Below are positions 1-5,250 of a stretch of DNA of 6,106 nt, in pieces. The translations under genes and the position numbers were made by a program. Each line of letters begins with the position of its first letter. Position 1 is the stretch's first letter. The notes under the pieces were generated by a model. It saw only the letters and a list, made by a program, of their open reading frames with translations. It had not been told where the DNA came from and did no database searches. This DNA comes from Pseudooctadecabacter sp. (GTDB lineage: Bacteria; Pseudomonadota; Alphaproteobacteria; Rhodobacterales; Rhodobacteraceae): contig JAHDFG010000130.1 of the NCBI GenBank assembly GCA_020628265.1, positions 1 through 6,106 of the forward strand. Reading direction: 5' to 3'.

Positions 1-884
1 GATGCGATGTCGTGGCCTGCGTCACCAAAGATGGTGTCGCCGCCGGTGCCGCCGAACATCACGTCGTTGTCGTTCATACCCTCAAGAAGGTCGTGACCGG
101 AGCCACCATACAGAACATCGTCGCCGTCCTGACCGCACAGCGTGTCGTTGCCGCTGCCGCCATACACTTCGTCGTTGCCGTCTTGGGCCATGACAAAGTC
201 ATCGCCGCCACCAGCCAGAACGATATCGTCCTGCGGACCTTCGCCCGGCAGAAGCGCGTCGCTGGCGTCAATCTCGTCGCCATGCTGGTCTTCGTACTGG
301 CCAACGATGATCGTGTCGTTGCCGCCGGTGCCGTCAACATAGCCGTCTTCGTCGCCTTGCGTTGCGTCGAAGTGGATCGGGCCAAGGCCGACCGTACCGG
401 ACAGCGCCGCACCCGCACCGTTGTCGAGAATGATTTCAAGCGAAGCAACTTCGCCCGCAATGTGCACCGTAACAGTCGAGCCGGGATCGCCCGCGCCAAT
501 CGCGTTGGTCGTGGCATCCAGCTGGCCGCCGTTAACGAACTGGGTGTGGTTCAGGCCGGAAAAGGTAACAGGCAGGAGGTTACCGTGGATATCCCTTGCA
601 ATGATCGTGACACGGTCGTCCCACTGGCCATCGCAGCTGTCGACATCAAGCAGATCAAAGCTGACGTTCGTGACAGGCTCATGGAAGTCGATCTTGACGA
701 CAGTCGGGTCGTCCACATCCCAGGCTTTCAGCCCATCAACACCATTTACGGTGCCTTTCATCCACTGGTCGTGGTCAGCGTTTTCCGGAGTGGCAACGGT
801 GAAACCTACGTAACCCGAAGGGCCAGTGATCCCGTTGTTGCCATCAATGTTCGTCTGTGACCAATCAATCGTATAATCAGACAT
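1..884 (-). CDS. RTX-type calcium-binding secreted protein, N-terminal part (cut by left edge)
   Basis: Reading the minus strand from the ATG at 884 gives 294 uninterrupted residues that run off the window. Residues 1-180 form a hydrophilic, probably beta-rich domain beginning MSDYTIDWSQTNIDG that I cannot assign to a named family. From about residue 184 the sequence turns into glycine/aspartate nonapeptide repeats of the GGxGxDxLx type, including GGSGNDTLCG (242-251), GGSGHDLLEG (260-269) and GGTGGDTIFG (278-287). Such repeats bind calcium as a beta-roll after export. There is no N-terminal signal peptide, as expected for type I (ABC transporter) export with a C-terminal signal, which would lie outside the window. 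The start is well fixed: an in-frame TAG lies four codons upstream, and AGGAA (complement of 891-895) sits 6 bases before the ATG. The missing C-terminus could hold more repeats, an enzyme or a Hint-like domain, so the activity (protease, adhesin, other) is unknown. Confidence 0.87.
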   Translation of the reverse strand, partial: MSDYTIDWSQTNIDGNNGITGPSGYVGFTVATPENADHDQWMKGTVNGVDGLKAWDVDDPTVVKIDFHEPVTNVSFDLLDVDSCDGQWDDRVTIIARDIHGNLLPVTFSGLNHTQFVNGGQLDATTNAIGAGDPGSTVTVHIAGEVASLEIILDNGAGAALSGTVGLGPIHFDATQGDEDGYVDGTGGNDTIIVGQYEDQHGDEIDASDALLPGEGPQDDIVLAGGGDDFVMAQDGNDEVYGGSGNDTLCGQDGDDVLYGGSGHDLLEGMNDNDVMFGGTGGDTIFGDAGHDIA

Positions 885-1039
885 CGTCAGTTCCTACCTA
901 ACCCTTCGGCCCGGCCTGAACCGGACGTTAAACACCGCAGCCATGCGAGACGCACAGCCGAAACGGCGCTGGCCGCGAAAGCGACCACACTCTCATCCGC
1001 TCGTGATAGGGACTATCCCAGACGCGCAGACACCACTTT

Positions 1040-1058
1040 GTCAGACATACTGTCCGAC
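1040..1058. repeat. Imperfect inverted repeat upstream of the RTX gene
   Basis: GTCAGACA and TGTCCGAC flank a 3-base centre (TAC) and pair over 8 positions with one G-T mismatch. It lies about 155 bases upstream of the RTX start codon. The dyad has the size of a dimeric regulator site, but a repeat this short can arise by chance and no regulator is identifiable. Confidence 0.3.
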
Positions 1059-1063
1059 CCGAT

Positions 1064-1093
1064 CCCCCAGTTGATCGGTACGCCCCCCAGTTG
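1064..1093. repeat. Direct repeat CCCCCAGTTG x2, 20-base period
   Basis: The 10-mer CCCCCAGTTG occurs at 1064-1073 and again at 1084-1093, exactly 20 bases apart, about two turns of the helix, so both copies would face the same side of the DNA. The second copy extends to the near-palindrome CCCAGTTGGG (1086-1095). A related perfect palindrome, CCCAATTGGG, lies at 1371-1380. The arrangement suits cooperative binding by a regulator, possibly of the RTX gene, but no regulator is known from this sequence. Confidence 0.4.
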
Positions 1094-1440
1094 GGCCTAA
1101 TCTGAATACAGACAGAATTGCGTTCAAAAAAGCGAAAATTGCCCAGATTACGGCAAGATTAGGTTAACCATGAGACGCCTTGCAGGCATAGGTTGTGTCT
1201 TACGCAACGTAATGGAAACCGACTATTCACGATCTGGAAACAATGCCCCCAGAAACACTGCAAATTTAGCGGGCATTTTAGACATTCCTGCTTCAAACGC
1301 CGGATTACGCACAAAAAACGAACAATCTCTGACCTGGGGAAACCGCTCCCAAATTTCCCCACAATTTGGACCCAATTGGGGATGCGATATCCGCTATGTG
1401 CCCCGTATTGGGCGACAATATCACGCCAGACGACGGCTTG

Positions 1441-1472
1441 TTTACGAATTGGCAACCAATTCGATTCGTAAA
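1441..1472. repeat. Compound inverted repeat with two competing hairpins beside the tRNA gene
   Basis: Two perfect but mutually exclusive stems overlap. The inner one pairs CGAATTGG (1445-1452) with CCAATTCG (1456-1463) around a CAA loop. The outer one pairs TTTACGAAT (1441-1449) with ATTCGTAAA (1464-1472). They compete because ATTCG is present twice in tandem (1459-1463 and 1464-1468). The structure begins 25 bases past the tRNA 3' end in the direction of tRNA transcription. On that strand no T-run follows, so it is not a classical intrinsic terminator, though it could stop or protect the tRNA precursor 3' end. On the plus strand it is followed by a short T-rich stretch (ATTTTG). Confidence 0.5.
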
Positions 1473-1496
1473 TTTTGAATTAAGGAAGGAATGTGT

Positions 1497-1582
1497 TGGT
1501 ACCGGTGGTCGGACTCGAACCGACACGATGTTGCCATCGGGGGATTTTGAATCCCCTGCGTCTACCATTCCGCCACACCGGC
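1497..1582 (-). tRNA. tRNA-Leu, anticodon CAA
   Basis: The minus strand folds into a complete class II (long variable arm) cloverleaf of 86 bases including an encoded CCA. The acceptor stem is GCCGGTG with CACCGGT, giving a G-U pair at 1-72, and discriminator A is followed by CCA (1499-1497). The anticodon stem is GGGGA/TCCCC enclosing TTCAAAA, so the anticodon is CAA, reading the leucine codon UUG. The variable arm pairs CGATG with CATCG around GCAA, and the T stem GTCGG/CCGAC encloses TTCGAGT. The long variable arm and discriminator A73 fit leucine identity. The 3' half of tRNA-Leu genes is a common integrase target, but no duplicated tRNA end is visible inside this window. Confidence 0.97.
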
Positions 1583-1592
1583 ACGCCCGCGG

Positions 1593-1621
1593 GACATAAT
1601 CCGACCAAACAACCGCGTCAA
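1593..1621 (-). promoter_or_regulatory. Probable sigma-70 promoter of the tRNA-Leu gene
   Basis: On the minus strand a TTGACG -35 box (complement of 1616-1621) is separated by 17 bases from TATGTC (complement of 1593-1598). The expected transcription start would fall near 1586, a few bases before the mature tRNA 5' end at 1582. The -35 matches consensus at five of six positions and the spacing is ideal, but the -10 is only fair. A one-base shift (TTATGT, 16-base spacer) is an alternative reading. Confidence 0.55.
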
Positions 1622-1692
1622 TCAGCTATTGGGCCTTGGGCACATGTTATGTTGACCTCGTGTTTTGTCCGTGGCCTAAAGCATCAAGAAAT

Positions 1693-1697
1693 GAGGG
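1693..1697 (+). promoter_or_regulatory. Ribosome binding site deciding the ExoD-family start
   Basis: GAGGG precedes the ATG at 1702 by 4 bases, slightly close but the best Shine-Dalgarno match among the candidate starts. The in-frame ATG at 1636 has no comparable site and would add 22 residues unlike the family. Later in-frame starts at 1732 (ATG) and 1759 (GTG) remain possible because the first 25 residues show no conservation that I recognise. A TTGACC at 1652-1657 could be the -35 of this operon, but its -10 is poor. Confidence 0.45.
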
Positions 1698-1701
1698 CAA
1701 A

Positions 1702-2376
1702 ATGGCAGGATCCGGCAGCACAAGTTGGTCCATGCAGCCAGTACAGGATCGAAGGCGCGTGACAGCAGTACCCCCGACAGAGGCGGCAATCTCGCAAGAG
1801 CTGGCGCAATTGGCCAAAGAAGCCCCCGCCCCAACCGCAACTTTGGACTGGGTTCTTCAGCACCTCCACGAACGGGCGTTCGGATTGTTCCTGCTTATCC
1901 TCGCCCTGCCCTGCTGCATTCCCTTCCTATATGGCATCCCGCAGGTGGTCGCCTTGCCGTTGATGTTTGTCTCGGCCCAGATCCTGATCGGGCGACAGAC
2001 GCCATGGCTGCCACGCAAGCTGGCACAAAGAGCAGTTTCAAAGGAGGGGCTGGAAAACCTGTCACGCCGTGCAGGCCCTTGGCTGCGCCGCCTCGAAGCC
2101 CTCAGCCGTCCGCGCTTGACCGCCTTGACGCACAAACCCGTTGATCGGCTGGTTGGCTTGGGCCTGGTGTTGTTCAGTGCCTCGATCCTTGTTCCATTGC
2201 CAGGGACCAACTCGGTGCCCGGTGTGGCGGTCGTGATTATCGCTATGGGTCTGCTGCAACGGGATGGCATCCTGATCCTCTTGGGGCTGATCCTCGGCAC
2301 CGTCTGGATTGCGACCCTCATCATTGCCGGCGCGACCTTGGTCAGCCTCATCCTCACATGGCTTGGCCTTAGCTAA
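1702..2376 (+). CDS. ExoD-family inner-membrane protein
   Basis: This encodes 224 residues with the shape of the ExoD family (exopolysaccharide synthesis, ExoD). A soluble N-terminal helix region (about 27-58, TEAAISQELAQLA and following) leads into a hydrophobic pair at 60-97 with the LPCCIPFLYGIPQ proline-rich bend. A basic cytoplasmic-type loop follows, with PWLPRKLAQR (101-110) and PWLRRLEALSRPRL (126-139), and then more membrane segments at about 150-166 and 173-222. The second hydrophobic half repeats a similar bend, VPLPGTNSVPG (164-174). ExoD was named from a rhizobial mutant with altered exopolysaccharide and alkali sensitivity; its biochemical role is not settled, so no specific function is claimed. 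Length is normal for the family. The start was chosen by its ribosome site; ATG 1636 would give 246 residues. dsbB follows after 33 bases on the same strand with no terminator seen between, so co-transcription is likely. Confidence 0.85.
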   Translation: MAGSGSTSWSMQPVQDRRRVTAVPPTEAAISQELAQLAKEAPAPTATLDWVLQHLHERAFGLFLLILALPCCIPFLYGIPQVVALPLMFVSAQILIGRQTPWLPRKLAQRAVSKEGLENLSRRAGPWLRRLEALSRPRLTALTHKPVDRLVGLGLVLFSASILVPLPGTNSVPGVAVVIIAMGLLQRDGILILLGLILGTVWIATLIIAGATLVSLILTWLGLS

Positions 2377-2409
2377 GGCCCAACCCTCTTCAATCCGGAG
2401 CCCGAACCT

Positions 2410-2862
2410 ATGACACGCAAGACACTGATTGCCATTGCAGCTGGCGGGTCGCTCGCATTATTGGGAGGAGCATTCCTGTTCCAGACGCTTGGGTATGCCC
2501 CGTGTAAAATGTGCCTGTGGCAACGCTGGCCCCATGCTGCGGCCATCGTCATCGGTGCCTTGGCACTACTGACTGCCCTGCCCGCCCGCGCCTTGGCTGC
2601 GCTTGGCGCATTCGCAGCGCTGACGACGGCGGGCATCGGGTTCTATCATGCCGGCGTCGAACAGAAATGGTGGGAAGGCCCAAGCTCCTGTACGGGGGGC
2701 GGCAGCCTTGAAGGGGTTGATCTGCTCAGCACCGATATTACCCCGATCGTTATGTGCGACGATATCGTATGGTCGCTGTTCGGTCTGTCCATGGCGGGCT
2801 ATAACGCGCTGTTTTCCCTTGCACTTGCGGCTGTCTGGATCATGGCCGCACGCAAAGCCTAA
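2410..2862 (+). CDS. dsbB: Disulfide bond formation protein B (quinone-linked DsbA reoxidase)
   Basis: The 150-residue product is a four-helix inner-membrane protein of the DsbB family. It passes electrons from reduced periplasmic DsbA to the quinone pool. Both redox cysteine pairs are present: the CxxC C32-C35 in APCKMCLWQRWPH, followed by the conserved QR next to the quinone site, and the periplasmic-loop pair C94 (SSCTGGG) and C116 (IVMCDD). Hydrophobic helices are visible at about 6-27, 43-57, 61-80 and 119-146. Length is typical of the short alphaproteobacterial forms. A CGGAG lies 9 bases before the ATG. It probably shares a transcript with the ExoD-family gene. Its TAA at 2860-2862 overlaps the TAG of the convergent regulator gene by 4 bases, leaving no spacer for a terminator between them. 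No dsbA is in view. Confidence 0.94.
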   Translation: MTRKTLIAIAAGGSLALLGGAFLFQTLGYAPCKMCLWQRWPHAAAIVIGALALLTALPARALAALGAFAALTTAGIGFYHAGVEQKWWEGPSSCTGGGSLEGVDLLSTDITPIVMCDDIVWSLFGLSMAGYNALFSLALAAVWIMAARKA

Positions 2863-3287
2863 CGGCCGGCCCGCAAGGTTGACAGCAAAAGGCTCGTCTC
2901 GGATCGCGTAACCCCGTCCATCCGGCGGATCCGAAACAACACGTCATCCAGATCGGCCAAGGTCGCGGCCCCAAGTTCGACAATCAGGTCCCAAGTGCCG
3001 TTGGTCGAATGGACCGCCTGAACCTCGACCACGTTCAGAAGCGCGCGCCGCACCCGTTCAGTGCCACGCCCTTCAATCCCCAACATCATCAGCCCCCGAA
3101 CGGGGTGTGCCGCGACATCTGCGCGGGTCAAAACGGTGAAGCCCGCGATATCCCCGCTGTCCCGCAAACGGTCCATTCGCGCCTTGACCGTGGCCCGCGT
3201 CACGCCGAGGTCCATCGCCAGATCAGACACCGCGGCACGGCCATCGCGTTGTAACGCGCGGATCAGCTGCCTGTCCAAATCGTCCAT
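2859..3287 (-). CDS. Lrp/AsnC-family transcriptional regulator
   Basis: The product has 142 residues, in the size range of the family. The N-terminus (2-52) is the AsnC-type winged helix-turn-helix: LDRQLIRALQRDGR, then VSDLAMDLGVTRATVKARMDRL (20-41) with the recognition helix near 30-41. Residues about 63-140 form the ligand-sensing and oligomerising RAM domain, with the typical TNGTWDLIVEL stretch at 95-105. These proteins form dimers to octamers and often sense an amino acid. The gene is divergent from the arginase operon, 101 bases apart, which suggests it controls that operon in response to arginine, ornithine or a related amino acid (inference). The start is fixed by an in-frame TGA seven codons upstream; the ribosome site is weak. 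It converges on dsbB with a 4-base overlap. Alternatives such as a proline or leucine regulator cannot be excluded. Confidence 0.93.
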   Translation of the reverse strand: MDDLDRQLIRALQRDGRAAVSDLAMDLGVTRATVKARMDRLRDSGDIAGFTVLTRADVAAHPVRGLMMLGIEGRGTERVRRALLNVVEVQAVHSTNGTWDLIVELGAATLADLDDVLFRIRRMDGVTRSETSLLLSTLRAGR

Positions 3288-3388
3288 CTTGAATGCCCGT
3301 TTTGATCAAAGATGGCGCAATTTGCACAATCGGATGGCTCCGATCAAGGCCCGTCTTGGCGCAATATAACCCCAACAGGAGATTCTAG
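3288..3388. promoter_or_regulatory. Divergent lrp-rocF control region with a repeated GATCAA / TGGCGCAAT module
   Basis: The 101 bases between the regulator and rocF carry the same pair of words twice in the same order. GATCAA at 3304-3309 is followed by TGGCGCAAT at 3313-3321, and GATCAA at 3342-3347 by TGGCGCAAT at 3357-3365. The first GATCAA sits in the perfect palindrome TTTGATCAAA (3301-3310). The first TGGCGCAAT runs into GCAA-T-TTGC (3317/3325 region), a dyad resembling the GCAA/TTGC half-sites common in Lrp-family operators. TATAAC at 3365-3370 could be a rocF -10, but the expected start would fall at the ribosome site, so the true promoter may lie further upstream, for example TTGATC (3302-3307) with CACAAT (3325-3330) at 17 bases. 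These are candidate operators only. Confidence 0.5.
3377..3382 (+). promoter_or_regulatory. Ribosome binding site of rocF
   Basis: AGGAGA lies 7 bases before the ATG at 3389, a near-ideal Shine-Dalgarno site and the strongest in the window. The codon immediately before this ATG is an in-frame TAG, so no upstream start is possible. Confidence 0.8.
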
Positions 3389-4312
3389 ATGACACCTCAA
3401 TCCATCGTACTCGTTGGCGCGCCGGTCGATAGTGGCAAGGACCGCAAGGGCTGCATAATGGGCCCCGACGCCTATCGCACCGCCCGTCTTGCCGAAACGC
3501 TTACCGATCTGGGGCACCACGTGACGGACATCGGCAACATGATCGCAGATGCCAATGACGTCCCCGAACATGACCACCTGATCGCCCTGCCCCAAACCGT
3601 GGGCTGGACCACAGCGTTGAACCGGACCGCCCGCGAGGCCGCCGCCAAAGGCATGCCGATTTTCATGGGCGGGGATCATTCTCTGGCATTGGGGACTGTG
3701 ACCGGCATTGCAGATCATGCGGCAGATCAGGGACGGCCTCTTTTTGTGCTGTGGCTTGATGCGCACAGCGATTTTCACACGCCGAACACCACGACCAGCG
3801 GGAACCTCCACGGGACTCCAGTGGCCTATTTCACAGGTCGGGACGGGTTCGACGCCTTCCCCACTGTGAAAAATCCAGTGCCGACAGACCGGATTTGCAT
3901 GATTGGGCTACGGTCCGTCGATCCTGCCGAACACGAAGCCCTTGCCGATACCGACATGTCACTGGCCGATATGCGCGCCATCGACGAAGGCGGCATCCGC
4001 GCCCCGCTGGCCGAGTTTCTGGACAAGGTCGCGGCAGCCGACGGACTGCTACATGTATCCCTTGATGTCGACTTTCTTGACCCTGACATCGCGCCCGCCG
4101 TGGGCACCACAGTCCCCGGTGGTGCCACCCTGCGCGAGGCCCATCTGGTGATGGAGATGCTCTGCGACAGCGGGAGGGTGACCTCCCTCGACCTTGTGGA
4201 ACTCAATCCCTTCATGGATGAACGCGGGCGCACCGCATCCCTGATGGTCGACCTGACCGCATCCCTTATGGGTCGCCGCGTCTTTGACCGGCCGACACGG
4301 AGCTTTGCATGA
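3389..4312 (+). CDS. rocF: Arginase (arginine to ornithine and urea)
   Basis: The 307-residue product belongs to the ureohydrolase fold and carries the complete binuclear manganese site. Metal ligands are H97 in GGDHSL, D124, H126 and D128 in LDAHSDFH, and D226 and D228 in SLDVDFLDPD. The residues matching the catalytic His and Glu of animal arginase are H141 (SGNLHG) and E271 (LVELNP). The loop TPNTTTSGNLHG (131-142) is of the arginase type rather than agmatinase, supporting arginine as substrate. Length is typical. It is the first gene of the operon, has a strong ribosome site, and its TGA overlaps the next ATG as ATGA, so translation is likely coupled. The pathway role is supply of ornithine to the ornithine cyclodeaminase encoded two genes downstream, with urea as by-product. 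Control by the divergent Lrp-type gene is likely. Confidence 0.95.
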   Translation: MTPQSIVLVGAPVDSGKDRKGCIMGPDAYRTARLAETLTDLGHHVTDIGNMIADANDVPEHDHLIALPQTVGWTTALNRTAREAAAKGMPIFMGGDHSLALGTVTGIADHAADQGRPLFVLWLDAHSDFHTPNTTTSGNLHGTPVAYFTGRDGFDAFPTVKNPVPTDRICMIGLRSVDPAEHEALADTDMSLADMRAIDEGGIRAPLAEFLDKVAAADGLLHVSLDVDFLDPDIAPAVGTTVPGGATLREAHLVMEMLCDSGRVTSLDLVELNPFMDERGRTASLMVDLTASLMGRRVFDRPTRSFA

Positions 4313-5250
4313 CCCTCACCAACACGTTGCAAGCGCCGCGTGCCGTGGTGATGGTACGCCCTCATGCCTTCCGTCCGAATGCGGAAACGGCCAAGGACAA
4401 CGCCTATCAAGGCACCTCCGACGCCGCCCCGTCGGACATTGCAGGCCGCGCCCGAGATGAACATGACGGCGCTGTCACGGCACTGCGCGACGCGGGTGTC
4501 ACCGTCCACGTCTTTGAGGATGATGGAAGTCGCGACACGCCCGACAGCGTGTTCCCGAACAACTGGTTCTCGACCCATCCGGGCGGTGCTGTCGGGGTCT
4601 ATCCGATGTATCCCGAAAGCCGCCGCGCTGAGCGCCGCTCGGACGTTCTGGACCTGCTGAAATCCCGCTACCGCGTTGAAACCATTTATGACTATTCCGG
4701 ACTGGAACCAGAAGGTCTTTTTCTAGAAGGCACCGGCGCGATGGTGCTGGATCACGTGGGCCGTCTTGCATTTGTTGCGCGGTCCAACCGTGCCGACCCG
4801 ATCGTGCTGGAACGGTTTTGCACCCATTTCGGCTATGAACCGATTGTGTTCGACGCCATTGGTCCGGGTGGCCAGCCGATCTACCACACGAACGTATTGA
4901 TGTGCGTGGGCACAGACATTGCCCTGATCGGCCTTTCGGCCATTCCGGACCCTGTACGCCGCGACGTGATCTGCCGCCGGTTGGAGGAAACAGGGCGCGA
5001 GATTGTTGACCTCAGCGCCGACCAGATCGCCAACTTCGCAGGCAATGCCATCGAATTGACGGGACGAGACGGCCGCTTGCTTACGCTGTCCGAACGCGCA
5101 GCAGACGCCCTGACATCCGCGCAAATCAACAAGATCGAACAGTCTACCCCGCTCCTTCCACTGTCCCTGCCCACGATCGAACTGGCTGGCGGATCCGCCC
5201 GCTGCATGATCGCCGGCATTCACCTTACGCCCAGAGAGGTCCTCAAATGA
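4309..5250 (+). CDS. ctlX: CtlX-family guanidine/ureido hydrolase (arginine deiminase superfamily)
   Basis: The 313-residue product matches the family annotated as citrulline utilization hydrolase CtlX or arginine deiminase-related protein, in the superfamily of amidinotransferases and dimethylarginine hydrolases. Recognisable blocks are VRPHAFRPN (16-24), TPDSVFPNNWFSTH (77-90), VYPMYPESRRAERR (97-110), LFLEGTGAMV (137-146), YHTNVLMCVGT (192-202), FAGNAIEL and GGSARCMIAG (294-303). By analogy with superfamily members, C299 is the likely nucleophile, H193 the catalytic histidine, and E140 and D79 candidate substrate-binding acids. The ATG overlaps the arginase stop (ATGA), with GGAG at 4299-4302 six bases upstream, and its own stop overlaps ocd in the same way. 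Lying between arginase and ornithine cyclodeaminase, it probably yields ornithine or another arginine-derived intermediate. Citrulline, arginine and methylarginine are all plausible substrates. Family membership is fairly sure; the reaction is not. Confidence 0.85.
   Translation: MTLTNTLQAPRAVVMVRPHAFRPNAETAKDNAYQGTSDAAPSDIAGRARDEHDGAVTALRDAGVTVHVFEDDGSRDTPDSVFPNNWFSTHPGGAVGVYPMYPESRRAERRSDVLDLLKSRYRVETIYDYSGLEPEGLFLEGTGAMVLDHVGRLAFVARSNRADPIVLERFCTHFGYEPIVFDAIGPGGQPIYHTNVLMCVGTDIALIGLSAIPDPVRRDVICRRLEETGREIVDLSADQIANFAGNAIELTGRDGRLLTLSERAADALTSAQINKIEQSTPLLPLSLPTIELAGGSARCMIAGIHLTPREVLK

Larger units (their letters stand above)
885..1496. other. Gene-free spacer with low-GC right half and several short repeats
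   Basis: About 610 bases lie between the RTX start and the tRNA 3' end with no ORF I can support. The left part (885-1100) is GC-rich and should hold the RTX leader and promoter, but no clean -35/-10 pair stands out. The right part (1101-1496) is about 45% GC by hand count, clearly below the neighbouring genes. It contains repeated CCCARTTG words, short inverted repeats at 1005-1017, 1040-1058 and 1336-1360, and a compound hairpin at 1441-1472. A 102-codon ORF at 1170-1478 has only a weak ribosome site, no recognisable domain and a composition unlike the genes here, so I do not call it. The stretch may be regulatory DNA, an unannotated small RNA, or the eroded end of an element inserted at the tRNA gene. 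Confidence 0.6.

Noticed and set aside
1..330. Possible tandem DNA repeat or CRISPR-like array in the left-end sequence
   Set aside because: The periodicity is at the protein level (9-residue RTX repeats) with variable DNA; there are no conserved repeat-spacer units.
12..860. A 282-codon plus-strand open frame across the RTX region
   Set aside because: It is the antisense shadow of the RTX gene: the minus strand gives recognisable GGxGxD repeats, an in-frame start with a ribosome site and no stops, whereas the plus-strand product is a low-complexity Val/Ala-rich string with no family match.
1441..1472. Reading the compound hairpin as the intrinsic terminator of the tRNA gene
   Set aside because: On the minus strand the stem is followed by CAAGCCG rather than a run of T, and the stem is AT-rich, so the classical terminator criteria are not met.
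1170..1478. A 102-codon plus-strand ORF in the spacer (and overlapping ORFs at 1193-1471 and, on the minus strand, 1159-1455)
   Set aside because: It has only a weak ribosome site (AGG 6 bases before the ATG), no domain or bias resembling the neighbouring genes, lies in low-GC DNA, and three frames are equally open here, as expected by chance.
1305..1568. ORFs running through the tRNA gene on both strands (1305-1568 minus; 1366-1599 and 1493-1762 plus)
   Set aside because: They translate the tRNA itself; products such as GLEPTRCCHRGILNP are a familiar artefact of conceptual translation of tRNA genes.
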